A stretch of DNA of 64,000 bases, taken from NCBI GenBank assembly GCA_017410605.1, contig JAFQQN010000006.1, positions 35,023-99,022 of the forward strand. The letters are read 5' to 3'. Origin of the DNA: Clostridia bacterium. GTDB lineage: Bacteria > Bacillota > Clostridia > Oscillospirales > Acutalibacteraceae. The translations under genes were made by a program, and so were the position numbers. Of the stretch, positions 53,191 to 61,266 are shown in pieces. Under the pieces are notes generated by a model. That model ran no database searches. It saw only the letters and a list, made by a program, of their open reading frames with translations, and was not told the origin of the DNA. Within the stretch, counting starts at the first letter, position 1. Each line of letters begins with the position of its first letter.

Positions 53191-53283
53191 CTCAAAGAGA
53201 TAATCTTATATTTTTCGAAGATTACAAAAACCCCGAAACCAGCTTTGGTTTAGGGGTTTTCTTTTTGTCTTATTTTTTGATTT
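53191..53283. repeat. right 93-bp direct repeat (rpsI 3' end and terminator copy)
   Basis: Copy of 51974-52066. The S9 codons here are not in any gene, but the terminator is intact. Confidence 0.92.
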
Positions 53284-53875
53284 TAGGCAAGTCATCCACC
53301 TCACCTCAACAGGGGAGGTGGGTTTTGCGAAGCAAAAGCCGGAGGGGTGGAATTTGAAGTAAGAAGTGCTTTAGTGTCAAACAAAATCTATTATCCGTTA
53401 TCTATTATCTCGGCGAGTTAAACTCGACGTTTTTCTTCCTATGTTTTTTCCGACTTTTTGGTCGCTAGGTAAAGGTTGAATTAACTACTATTTTATACGA
53501 AATTGGATAAAAATCCACGCGTTTTCTCCCTTTCCGTCATTTCTTCGGCTCTGCCTCTAAATGCCACCTCCCCCGTCCGGGGGAGGTGAATGAGCTAGTG
53601 CTGTTTTATCACCTTTTCTTTAATCTAACCACCCAACAATACATCGTCATAAGCTTCAAAATAAAAGTTAAATTTTTAACATATTACAGTAAGTTCCATT
53701 GACTTTTTCACTTCGCCATGCTATAATAATTAAAATTATTATAGATAATTGCGCTCAAAATCGGGTGTTGAGTAAACGGCCCCGGTTTTTTGTAGCATTT
53801 CGGTTGAATTTAGCTGTTTAAATTGATAAAATTTTCCCCGCTTATTTCAGCCCTGAAAGGAAGGACAAATTAAAG
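53284..53875. other. gene-free stretch with structured repeats, upstream of opp
   Basis: No gene. At 53296-53340 two hairpins adjoin (CCACCTCACCT / AGGGGAGGTGG; GGTTTTGC / GCAAAAGCC), followed by CGGAGGGGTGG; at 53565-53588 a perfect 10-bp stem CACCTCCCCC / GGGGGAGGTG. These look like the two ends of a ~290-bp dispersed structured repeat. The opp promoter and a ~140-nt leader follow. Confidence 0.65.
53699..53727 (+). promoter_or_regulatory. opp operon promoter
   Basis: TTGACT (53699-53704), 17-nt spacer, TATAAT (53722-53727). The ~140-nt leader contains CCCCGGTTTTTTG (about 53781-53793), a possible weak attenuator. Confidence 0.75.
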
Positions 53876-54805
53876 ATGAATAGCAAAACAATGGGGTATA
53901 TTCTTAAAAGAATACTCCTGGCGGTTGTTACAATATGGGTTGTTATTACCGTAACATTTTTCGTAATGCATGCCGTTCCCGGCGGCCCCTTCGCCAGTGA
54001 AAAGGCATTGGACCCAGCTGTTGAGGCCGCTCTTATGGAAAAATTCGGCTTGGATAAACCGGTGGGTGAGCAGTACATAACCTACCTTAAGGATATTGTT
54101 ACCGAGTTTGATTTTGGCCCCTCTCTTAAAAAAGACGGACGAATGGTTATTGATATTATAGGCGATGGACTTAAAACCTCTGCAGTGCTTGGTGTGTGGG
54201 CGGCCGTTATTGCTTTGATTTTTGGCGTTGTTTTGGGCTCGGTTGCGGCTCTTAGAAGAAACAAGCTTATTGACCGCGTAATTATGGTTATGACAACGGC
54301 CTTTGTTTCAATGCCTTCATTCATAATGGGTTCGTTGCTTCTTATTTTGTTTTGTATGACACTTAACCTGCTTCCGGCTAACGGAACTACTGCGGCGGGT
54401 CTGGTGCTTCCAATAATAACACTTTCCCTTTCACCAATGTCTAACATAACCCGTCTTACCCGTTCTTCAATGTTAGATGTTTTAGGTCAGGATTATATTC
54501 GCACCGCAAGGGCAAAGGGTGTTTCTAAAACCAAAATTGTTTTTGGCCACGCTCTTAAAAATGCCCTTATTCCCGTTATTACCTATTTTGGACCTATGCT
54601 TGCATACATTGTTACCGGTTCTTTGGTAGTTGAGCAAATTTTTGCCGTTCCCGGTATTGGTCGTGCTTTTGTTAACAGCATTACAAACCGCGACTACCCC
54701 CTTATTATGGGTACAACAATTGTTCTTGCAATTTTAATTGTTGTTATGAACCTTATAAGCGATATACTTTATAAGGTAGTAGACCCAAGAATTAATTTGG
54801 AATAA
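53876..54805 (+). CDS. oppB: oligopeptide ABC transporter permease OppB
   Basis: 309-residue inner-membrane permease. N-terminal helix (YILKRILLAVVTIWVVITVTF), the family signature FVMHAVPGGPF, six predicted helices in all, and the EAA loop DYIRTARAKGVSKTKIVFGHALKNALIPV that docks onto OppD/F. AAGGAAGGA precedes the ATG. First gene of oppBCDFA; imports oligopeptides. Confidence 0.95.
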   Translation: MNSKTMGYILKRILLAVVTIWVVITVTFFVMHAVPGGPFASEKALDPAVEAALMEKFGLDKPVGEQYITYLKDIVTEFDFGPSLKKDGRMVIDIIGDGLKTSAVLGVWAAVIALIFGVVLGSVAALRRNKLIDRVIMVMTTAFVSMPSFIMGSLLLILFCMTLNLLPANGTTAAGLVLPIITLSLSPMSNITRLTRSSMLDVLGQDYIRTARAKGVSKTKIVFGHALKNALIPVITYFGPMLAYIVTGSLVVEQIFAVPGIGRAFVNSITNRDYPLIMGTTIVLAILIVVMNLISDILYKVVDPRINLE

Positions 54806-54828
54806 CAAAGCATAGGAGACGAAATAAG

Positions 54829-55890
54829 ATGAAAAAATTCCCCTTAAGCCTTCATCTTGATACAGATGCATTTCTTCCTGCATCTGACAAAGAGAAGGAA
54901 TATATGGTTCAAATGCGTCCCTCTACCACCTTTTTTAAGGACGGTGTAAGGCGACTGCTTAAAAACAAGGTAGCTACTGTCAGCTTCTTTATAATTGTTT
55001 TTATTACACTTTCGTGTATTATTCTTCCTGTTGTTTGGCCTTATGAATATGACGACCAGCTTGGTATTTCTCTTGGTAAGCCGGTTGACCCTTCATATGC
55101 CAACCTGGCACCCTTTGAATACGGCGCAACCGAACAGGCAAAAATTGACGCCGGAGAAAAGGTGTTCCCTCACATTTTCGGTACCGACTCGGCAGGACGA
55201 GATTATTTTATTCGCGTAGTTTACGGTACCAGAATTTCTCTTGCCGTTGGCTTTTTTGCCAGTCTTATAGTTTTAGTTATTGGTATGACGGTCGGCTCAA
55301 TTTCGGGTTATTGCGGTGGCAAGGTGGATATTGTAATAATGAGAATAGTTGACGTTATTTATTCTCTGCCCGATATGCTTATGGTTATTCTTTTGGCCGC
55401 CGCACTCAAGCAGTCAGGTCTTAATGAAGCAATCAAGGGCACCGTTTTAGAAGATATTGGCTCTAACATTATTAGTTTGTTTATTGTTTTTGGTCTGCTT
55501 TATTGGGTTTCAATGTCCCGTCTTATTCGTGGACAGATTTTATCCCTCAGAGAGCAGGAATACGTTCTCGCCGCCCGTACAAGCGGTGCTAAGGGTAGCA
55601 GAATTATAAAGAAACATTTAATGCCCAACTGTATTGGTGTTGTTATTGTTTCAACTGCTCTTCAAATTCCCTCTGCAATTTTCACAGAGAGCTATCTTTC
55701 CTTCTTAGGCCTTGGTGTTAATGCGCCTATGCCTTCATTGGGTTCCTTGGCTTCTGATGCACTTAATGGTATTTCTTCATATTCTTACAGACTTATTATT
55801 CCGGCAATTGTAATTTCGCTTATCGTTTTGTCTCTTAACCTTTTCGGCGACGGTCTGCGCGATGCATTTGACCCCAAGCTTAACAGTTAA
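54829..55890 (+). CDS. oppC: oligopeptide ABC transporter permease OppC
   Basis: 353-residue permease: cytosolic N-terminal tail (~45 residues), first helix ATVSFFIIVFITLSCIILPVV, extracytoplasmic loop with HIFGTDSAGRDYFIRVVYGTRISL, five more helices and the EAA loop EYVLAARTSGAKGSRIIKKHLMPNC. Ends LFGDGLRDAFDPKL, as usual. Ribosome site AGGAG; 23-nt gap after oppB. Confidence 0.95.
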   Translation: MKKFPLSLHLDTDAFLPASDKEKEYMVQMRPSTTFFKDGVRRLLKNKVATVSFFIIVFITLSCIILPVVWPYEYDDQLGISLGKPVDPSYANLAPFEYGATEQAKIDAGEKVFPHIFGTDSAGRDYFIRVVYGTRISLAVGFFASLIVLVIGMTVGSISGYCGGKVDIVIMRIVDVIYSLPDMLMVILLAAALKQSGLNEAIKGTVLEDIGSNIISLFIVFGLLYWVSMSRLIRGQILSLREQEYVLAARTSGAKGSRIIKKHLMPNCIGVVIVSTALQIPSAIFTESYLSFLGLGVNAPMPSLGSLASDALNGISSYSYRLIIPAIVISLIVLSLNLFGDGLRDAFDPKLNS

Positions 55891-55905
55891 GGGAGGTAAT
55901 TTAAA

Positions 55906-56925
55906 ATGGCTTTATTAGAAGTTAAAGACCTTCGCACCTCCTTTTTCACCGATGCAGGCGAGGTTAAGGCCGTAAACGGCGTTTCCTTTAACCTGGAAAG
56001 GGGAAAGGTTTTAGGCATTGTAGGTGAATCCGGCTCGGGCAAATCGGTTACAGCCTATTCTATTTTACAAATTCTTGCCCCCACAGGTAAGGTTGTGGGC
56101 GGTTCGGTTAAATTAGACGGACAAGAGCTTATAGGTGCCGGTGAAAATGTAATGAAAGATGTTAGAGGTAATAAAATCTCTATCATTTTCCAGGACCCTA
56201 TGACCTCACTTAACCCCACATATACCATAGGCCACCAGCTTATGGAGGCTATTTTGCTTCACACAAACCGCAATAAAAAAGAGGCTTGGGACCGTGCGGT
56301 AGAAATGTTAAGGCTTGTTAATGTTAACGAGCCTGAGAAAAGAATGAAGCAGTACCCACATGAATTTTCCGGCGGTATGCGACAGAGGGTTGTTATTGCA
56401 ATGGCCCTTGCTTGTGAGCCCGATATTCTTATTGCTGACGAGCCTACTACGGCTCTTGATGTTACCATTCAGGCACAGATATTAGATCTTATGACCTCTC
56501 TTCAAAAAGAGCTGGGAATGGCAATTATTATGATTACTCACGACCTTGGCGTTGTGGCTCAGCTTTGTGATGAGGTTGTTGTTATGTATGCCGGTTCTAT
56601 TTGTGAACAGGGCACTGCAGATGAGATTTTCTATAATCCCCGTCATGAATATACAAAGGGCCTTTTAAGGTCTATTCCTACTGCTGATAATACAGGTGAA
56701 CGCTTACAGCCTATTACCGGTACCCCTATTGACCTGCTTAATATGCCTAAGGGTTGCCCATTCGCCCCCCGCTGTGATGCGGCAATGAAGGTTTGTATTC
56801 ACCACAGGGCAGAGCCGATGGATATTAATGAAAACCACCGTGCGACCTGTTGGATGAACGTAAAAAAAGCAGTTGATGACGGTGAAATTTCTTTAGAAGC
56901 AGGAGGCAATGAAAATGAGCAATGA
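55906..56925 (+). CDS. oppD: oligopeptide ABC transporter ATPase OppD
   Basis: 339-residue ATPase: Walker A GESGSGKSVTAYS, Q-loop FQDPMTSLNPTY, signature FSGGMRQRVVIAMAL, Walker B ILIADEPTTALDV, and the C-terminal OppD/F extension with the cysteine cluster CPFAPRCDAAMKVC that in homologues binds an Fe-S cluster or zinc. Energises peptide uptake with OppF. Confidence 0.96.
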   Translation: MALLEVKDLRTSFFTDAGEVKAVNGVSFNLERGKVLGIVGESGSGKSVTAYSILQILAPTGKVVGGSVKLDGQELIGAGENVMKDVRGNKISIIFQDPMTSLNPTYTIGHQLMEAILLHTNRNKKEAWDRAVEMLRLVNVNEPEKRMKQYPHEFSGGMRQRVVIAMALACEPDILIADEPTTALDVTIQAQILDLMTSLQKELGMAIIMITHDLGVVAQLCDEVVVMYAGSICEQGTADEIFYNPRHEYTKGLLRSIPTADNTGERLQPITGTPIDLLNMPKGCPFAPRCDAAMKVCIHHRAEPMDINENHRATCWMNVKKAVDDGEISLEAGGNENEQ

Positions 56926-57904
56926 TAAAAAAGCTATGCCTCTTGTTGAGGTTAAAGACCTTAAGCAATATTTCAATATTAGCACAGGTATGTTTAAGTC
57001 CAAGCCATTAAAGGCTGTTGATGGTGTTTCTTTTTCAATTAACCGTAAGGAAACCTTAGGCTTGGTTGGTGAATCGGGTTGTGGAAAAACCACCGTAGGC
57101 CGAACACTGTTAAACCTTTATAAGCCAACCGCAGGTGAAATTTGGTACGACGGTAAACAAATTGTCACCAAGCAGGATATTACTAATTTTCGCCAAAAGG
57201 CAACAATGGTTTTCCAAGACCCATATTCATCACTTAACCCAAGAATGACGGTAGCCGACATTATCGGTGAACCGTTAGATATTCATAATCTTTATTCTTC
57301 TAAGGAAGAGAGAAGAGAAAAAATACTTCAATTTATGGATTATGTTGGCCTTAACAGCGAACATGCTTCCCGCTACGCTCACGAATTTTCGGGTGGACAA
57401 AGACAGCGTATCGGCATTGCACGCTCCTTGGCCGTTGACCCCGAGTTTATTGTTTGTGACGAGCCTGTTTCGGCACTTGACGTTTCTATTCAGGCTCAGG
57501 TTATAAATATGTTTGAAGAGCTTCAAGATAAGTTGGGTCTTACCTATTTGTTTATTGCTCACGACCTTCTTGTTGTTCGTCATATAAGTGACAGAATTGC
57601 TGTAATGTATCTTGGAAAGATTGTAGAAATGGCCGATGCTAACGAAATTTATGAGCATCCGCTGCACCCTTATTCTAAGGCACTTATGTCGGCTGTTCCG
57701 GTTCCCGACCCAAATATTGCCAGGGCTAATAAGAGAATAACCCTCGAGGGCGATATTCCAAGCCCCCTCAATGCCCCTTCGGGTTGCCCGTTCAGAACCC
57801 GTTGCCCCCACGCAACCGAGCAATGCGCAGCCCAAGTACCTGAATTTAAAGAGGTATCTAAGGGTCATTTCGTTGCCTGTCACAGAGTGGCAGAAATTAA
57901 TTAA
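56915..57904 (+). CDS. oppF: oligopeptide ABC transporter ATPase OppF
   Basis: 329-residue ATPase partner of OppD: Walker A GESGCGKTTVGRT, signature FSGGQRQRIGIARSL, Walker B FIVCDEPVSALDV, and C-terminal CPFRTRCPHATEQC cluster. ATG at 56915 is used, as AGGAGG (56901-56906) is 8 nt upstream; the ATG at 56909 is only 2 nt from it. Overlaps the oppD 3' end by 11 nt. Confidence 0.96.
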   Translation: MSNDKKAMPLVEVKDLKQYFNISTGMFKSKPLKAVDGVSFSINRKETLGLVGESGCGKTTVGRTLLNLYKPTAGEIWYDGKQIVTKQDITNFRQKATMVFQDPYSSLNPRMTVADIIGEPLDIHNLYSSKEERREKILQFMDYVGLNSEHASRYAHEFSGGQRQRIGIARSLAVDPEFIVCDEPVSALDVSIQAQVINMFEELQDKLGLTYLFIAHDLLVVRHISDRIAVMYLGKIVEMADANEIYEHPLHPYSKALMSAVPVPDPNIARANKRITLEGDIPSPLNAPSGCPFRTRCPHATEQCAAQVPEFKEVSKGHFVACHRVAEIN

Positions 57905-57977
57905 GGTTTTTATATCGGCTCTTTCGGGAGTGCAGGTAGAGTCGGTAATTTAAACAATATATGAAAGGATTGATTTT

Positions 57978-59735
57978 ATGAAAAAGATTCTTTGCTTGGC
58001 ACTGGCTGTTGTAATGCTTCTTTGTGCAACAGGCTGTGCAAAGGGCGGCAAGTCTGCTACCCCTACCCTTAACTACATTTACAACACTAACGATGCTCAC
58101 AAGGCTATTGCAGAATATGTTCAGTCTGCTTATGCTAATGTTGGCATCACAATGAACCTTGAAAACCAGGAATGGAACACCTTCCTTAACACCCGTAAGA
58201 ACGGCGAATATGCTGTTGCCCGTAACGGTTGGATTGCCGACTACAACGATCCTATCTGCTTCCTCGATATGTGGACCAGCGGCTCCGGTAACAACGACGT
58301 TCAGTTTGGTAAGGGCGCTCACAAAGACCTTAAAATGTACAGCATTGACCTTACTAAGTTTGGTGGCGACAAGGTAGAAAAGGGCACATGGGCAGAAACC
58401 TATGATGTTCTTATCTCTAAGATTAAGACTACTACCGATGCAGCTGCTCGTTATGAGCTTATGCACATGGCAGAAGATATGCTTATGGCTACCGGTTGTC
58501 TTACCCCCATTTACTACTACACCGACCTTTATATGATCGATGATACTGTAAAGGGCTTCTTCTCTAACCCCCTTGGCTACAAGTATTTTATGAATACTAC
58601 AGTTGACGGCAAAACCGACAACATCAATGTATGTCTTGCTTCTGAGCCTGACACTCTTGACCCCGCTCTCAACTCTGCAGTAGACGGCGCAACTATGCTT
58701 GCTCACCTCTTCTCAGGTCTTGCAAAGTGGGCTCAGGTTGACGGCAAACTCACCATCGTTGCTGATGCTGCTAAAGAACTTGTTAAGGGCGTTACCAATG
58801 ATGACGGTACCGTTACCTACACATACACTCTCCGCGACGGCCTTAAGTGGTCCAATGGCGACGAGTTAAAGGCTTCTGACTTCGAAAAGGCTTGGAAACG
58901 TGCCGCTTCTACCGAGCTTGGCGCAGACTATGGCTACATGTTTGAGGTTATTAAGGGCTACGGCACAGATGAAGACCTTGCTGTTACCGCTGACGATGCT
59001 GCTAAGACCATCACTGTTACTCTTGCAAACTCCATCTCTTACTGGGATGAGCTTCTTGCATTCCCCACCTACTTCCCTGTACATAGCTCTGCTTTAAACA
59101 GCGACAAGTGGGCTACCGAAGCTAACACCTATATCTGCAATGGTCCTTATGTAATAGATTCTTGGGCACATGACAGCCTTATCACCCTTAAGAAGAATAC
59201 TAACTACATTGACGCCGCTAAGGTTTCTATGGAAAAAATCAGCTGCTATCTCTCTGATGACGCCAACAATATGCTTACCAACTTCAAGAAGGGCGACTGG
59301 CAGCTTATTGATGACGTTCCCACAAACGAAATTGCTAACCTCAAGAAGGATTTCGCAGACGAGTTTGTTGTAGCAGGCCAGATTGGTACCTACTACATCT
59401 GCTGGAACGTAAACTTTGACCTCCTTCCCGAATCTGACCTCGATGCAGTTGCTAAGGAAGAGGCTCAGCAGGAAATTCGTCAGGCTATGGGTCTTCTCTT
59501 AGACAGAAATTACATTGTTAATTCTGTTTCTCAGGGCGGTGAAATCCCTGCTTCTACATTCGTTGCTATGGGTATGACCGACGCTGACGGCTCCGAGTTC
59601 TACAAGAATTCTAACAAGGCTGCAGGTAACAACTATGTTGGTTACTTCGATGCTTCTACCGAAGCTTACGAGGGCAACGTTAACAAGGCAGTTGAAATCC
59701 TCAGCAAATACTACGAGCTCGATATTGCTAAATAA
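57978..59735 (+). CDS. oppA: oligopeptide-binding lipoprotein, circularly permuted OppA
   Basis: 585-residue lipoprotein (signal CLALAVVMLLCATGC, lipid Cys ~ residue 20). The parts of a cluster C solute-binding protein appear in the wrong order. Residues 29-209 (PTLNYIYNTNDAHK, ENQEWNTFLNTRKNG, GWIADYNDPICFLDMW, YYYTDLYMIDDTVKGFFSNPLGY) are what normally forms the C-terminal end; residues 210-585 (NVCLASEPDTLDPALNS, FSGLAKWAQVDGKL, LRDGLKWSNGDELKASDF, ICNGPYVIDSW, IRQAMGLLLDRNYIV) normally come first. The protein stops at SKYYELDIAK, just where the C-terminal lobe usually continues. All joins are in frame and length is normal, so it could fold as a permutein. Assembly error is the main alternative. 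Last gene of the opp operon. Confidence 0.9.
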   Translation: MKKILCLALAVVMLLCATGCAKGGKSATPTLNYIYNTNDAHKAIAEYVQSAYANVGITMNLENQEWNTFLNTRKNGEYAVARNGWIADYNDPICFLDMWTSGSGNNDVQFGKGAHKDLKMYSIDLTKFGGDKVEKGTWAETYDVLISKIKTTTDAAARYELMHMAEDMLMATGCLTPIYYYTDLYMIDDTVKGFFSNPLGYKYFMNTTVDGKTDNINVCLASEPDTLDPALNSAVDGATMLAHLFSGLAKWAQVDGKLTIVADAAKELVKGVTNDDGTVTYTYTLRDGLKWSNGDELKASDFEKAWKRAASTELGADYGYMFEVIKGYGTDEDLAVTADDAAKTITVTLANSISYWDELLAFPTYFPVHSSALNSDKWATEANTYICNGPYVIDSWAHDSLITLKKNTNYIDAAKVSMEKISCYLSDDANNMLTNFKKGDWQLIDDVPTNEIANLKKDFADEFVVAGQIGTYYICWNVNFDLLPESDLDAVAKEEAQQEIRQAMGLLLDRNYIVNSVSQGGEIPASTFVAMGMTDADGSEFYKNSNKAAGNNYVGYFDASTEAYEGNVNKAVEILSKYYELDIAK

Positions 59736-59801
59736 GAAACCCTTAAAGGCTGTCTTACCGTTGCACTCAGTAAGGCATAAAGGCTTTTAAGCTAAACTAA
59801 T

Positions 59802-59842
59802 AACCCCACCGTTTCGCCAAAAGGCGAAGCGGTGGGGTTTTC
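59802..59842 (+). terminator. opp operon terminator
   Basis: 17-bp stem AACCCCACCGTTTCGCC / GGCGAAGCGGTGGGGTT with one wobble, then TTCG. Confidence 0.85.
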
Positions 59843-59880
59843 GTAAAAAAACAGACAAATTACAACATACAACAAAATAG

Positions 59881-59904
59881 CCCTAAGACCAAACGGTCTT
59901 AGGG
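59881..59904 (-). terminator. rpsT terminator
   Basis: 10-bp stem CCCTAAGACC / GGTCTTAGGG with loop AAAC; on the minus strand followed by CTATTTTG. Confidence 0.8.
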
Positions 59905-59934
59905 CGTTTATTTTGTGTTAAACTCGCAACAGGC

Positions 59935-60192
59935 TTAAGCCTTGTTTAAACGGGTAACAAGCTGAGACTTTTTACGGGCAACTGCATTGCGGTGAAGAAT
60001 ACCTTTAGCGGCAGCCTGGTCTAACTTCTTAACAGCAACCTTAACGGTTTCTTTAGCGTCGGCAGCATTAGAATCAATAGCTGCATCAGCCTTCTTAATA
60101 GCTGTTTTTAAAGCAGAACGATAAGCCTTGTTACGCTGATAATTTGCTTCGCTTATAAGAACGCGTTTCTTAGCAGACTTAATATTAGGCAT
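59935..60192 (-). CDS. rpsT: 30S ribosomal protein S20
   Basis: 85 residues, full length, Lys/Ala-rich helical: PNIKSAKKRVLISEANYQRN, LDQAAAKGILHRNAVARKKSQL. Binds the 5' domain of 16S rRNA. AAGGAGG precedes the ATG. Convergent to opp and divergent from gpr, an order commonly kept in Firmicutes. Confidence 0.98.
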   Translation of the reverse strand: MPNIKSAKKRVLISEANYQRNKAYRSALKTAIKKADAAIDSNAADAKETVKVAVKKLDQAAAKGILHRNAVARKKSQLVTRLNKA

Positions 60193-60227
60193 AGTGCCAC
60201 CTCCTTAATAAATTTCGACGTAAAGAT

Positions 60228-60256
60228 ATAATACCACTTATTGCACCATTTTGCAA
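60228..60256 (-). promoter_or_regulatory. rpsT promoter
   Basis: Minus strand TTGCAA (60251-60256), 17-nt spacer, TATTAT (60228-60233). Confidence 0.65.
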
Positions 60257-60365
60257 GAGTTTTTTTAAAAATTCCCTAAAAAAGCAATATTTTTTACTTT
60301 TGTATAAAAATATGAGGTTGGTTAAGACTAAAAATATATTATTTTGAATAAAGAAGAGTGATACT

Positions 60366-61223
60366 ATGCAACAAAGAACCGACCTTGCTTTGGAAAATAA
60401 GGAAATGCATCACAGTTTGCCGAATGGAGTCACCTGTAAAGAAGAAAAACAGGGTGAGGCCACTGTTACGGTTATAGATATTATAAACGAAGAGGGTCAA
60501 AAGGCTTTGGGGCGAGAAATAGGAAAATATATTACCGTTGAGGTTCCGTCCTTTTCAGATAATGTTCATTCTGAAGAGTTGCTTAATACGGTTATAGGTC
60601 AGTTAAACCTTTTGTTGCCTAAGGGGGAAAGCATTTTAGTTGTAGGGCTTGGTAACCGAAATATAACCCCCGATGCTTTAGGACCCTTGGCCTGTGACAG
60701 CATTTTAGCTACAAGGCATATTGAAAAAGAGCTGACGCGCTCTGCCGGAATTGAAAAAATTAATAGTATTTCGGTGTTGGTGCCGGGGGTTTTGGGTCAA
60801 ACAGGAATAGAGGCTTTCAATATTATTAAAGGGGTTGTGGAAGAAATTTCACCCTCGGCGATTATTGTTATAGATGCTTTAGCCTCTCTTAATGTGTCCA
60901 GGCTTGGGTGCACTCTTCAAATGAGCAACACCGGAATAGAGCCTGGGGCAGGGGTAGGAAATGCGCGGTTTGAAATAAGTGAAAAAACACTTGGAGTTCC
61001 GGTTATTGCAATGGGCGTTCCAACCGTTGTAGATGCCACAAATTTAGTTCGCGACCTTGTTGGTGATGGAGCCGATTTGAAAACCGACGGCCGTCAAATG
61101 ATTGTAACACCAAGGGAAATAGATTTGCTCATAGACCGCGCGGCAACGCTTATAAGCGAGGTAATAAACTTTGCGTTAAACCCCAATATAAACCGTAGCT
61201 TAATTAAAAGTATTATCGCATAA
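60366..61223 (+). CDS. gpr: germination protease GPR
   Basis: 285-residue aspartic-type protease that degrades the small acid-soluble proteins of spores at germination. N-terminal propeptide (RTDLALENKEMHH), then VVGLGNRNITPDALGP and IIVIDALASLNVSRLG, which carry the two conserved Asp residues of the family, and GVGNARFEISEKTLGVPVIAMGVPTVVDA. Made as a zymogen in the forespore. Strong evidence that the organism sporulates. Shine-Dalgarno is weak (AAGAAGAG). Confidence 0.95.
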   Translation: MQQRTDLALENKEMHHSLPNGVTCKEEKQGEATVTVIDIINEEGQKALGREIGKYITVEVPSFSDNVHSEELLNTVIGQLNLLLPKGESILVVGLGNRNITPDALGPLACDSILATRHIEKELTRSAGIEKINSISVLVPGVLGQTGIEAFNIIKGVVEEISPSAIIVIDALASLNVSRLGCTLQMSNTGIEPGAGVGNARFEISEKTLGVPVIAMGVPTVVDATNLVRDLVGDGADLKTDGRQMIVTPREIDLLIDRAATLISEVINFALNPNINRSLIKSIIA

Positions 61224-61228
61224 AAAAA

Positions 61229-61260
61229 CGCCTCCTTTCATATTATTAATGAAAGGGGCG
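61229..61260 (+). other. hairpin before spoIIP
   Basis: CGCCTCCTTTCAT / ATGAAAGGGGCG with one bulged T; the 3' arm ends next to the spoIIP Shine-Dalgarno (GAGGG), so it could affect translation. No T-run. Confidence 0.5.
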
Positions 61261-61266
61261 AGGGTA

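Larger units (their letters stand above)
51974..53283. mobile_element. type III TA-like cassette flanked by duplicated rpsI 3' end
   Basis: A 1310-bp unit: direct repeat, RNA-repeat region with promoter, toxin-like gene, two terminators, ~220 bp of apparent debris, and the second direct repeat. No recombinase gene is present. Insertion next to a conserved housekeeping 3' end with duplication of that end is what an integrated (now reduced) site-specific element leaves, but a segmental duplication is also possible. Confidence 0.65.

Noticed and set aside
57897..58706. 269-residue ORF on the minus strand opposite oppF end and oppA start
   Set aside because: Lies antisense to a clearly coding region with strong codon bias, no ribosome site, no family likeness; a shadow frame.
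60296..60365. Forespore sigma-factor promoter for gpr
   Set aside because: GTATAA near 60302 and downstream A/T-rich sequence vaguely resemble a sigma-F/G promoter, but the -10 element is not clear enough to report.
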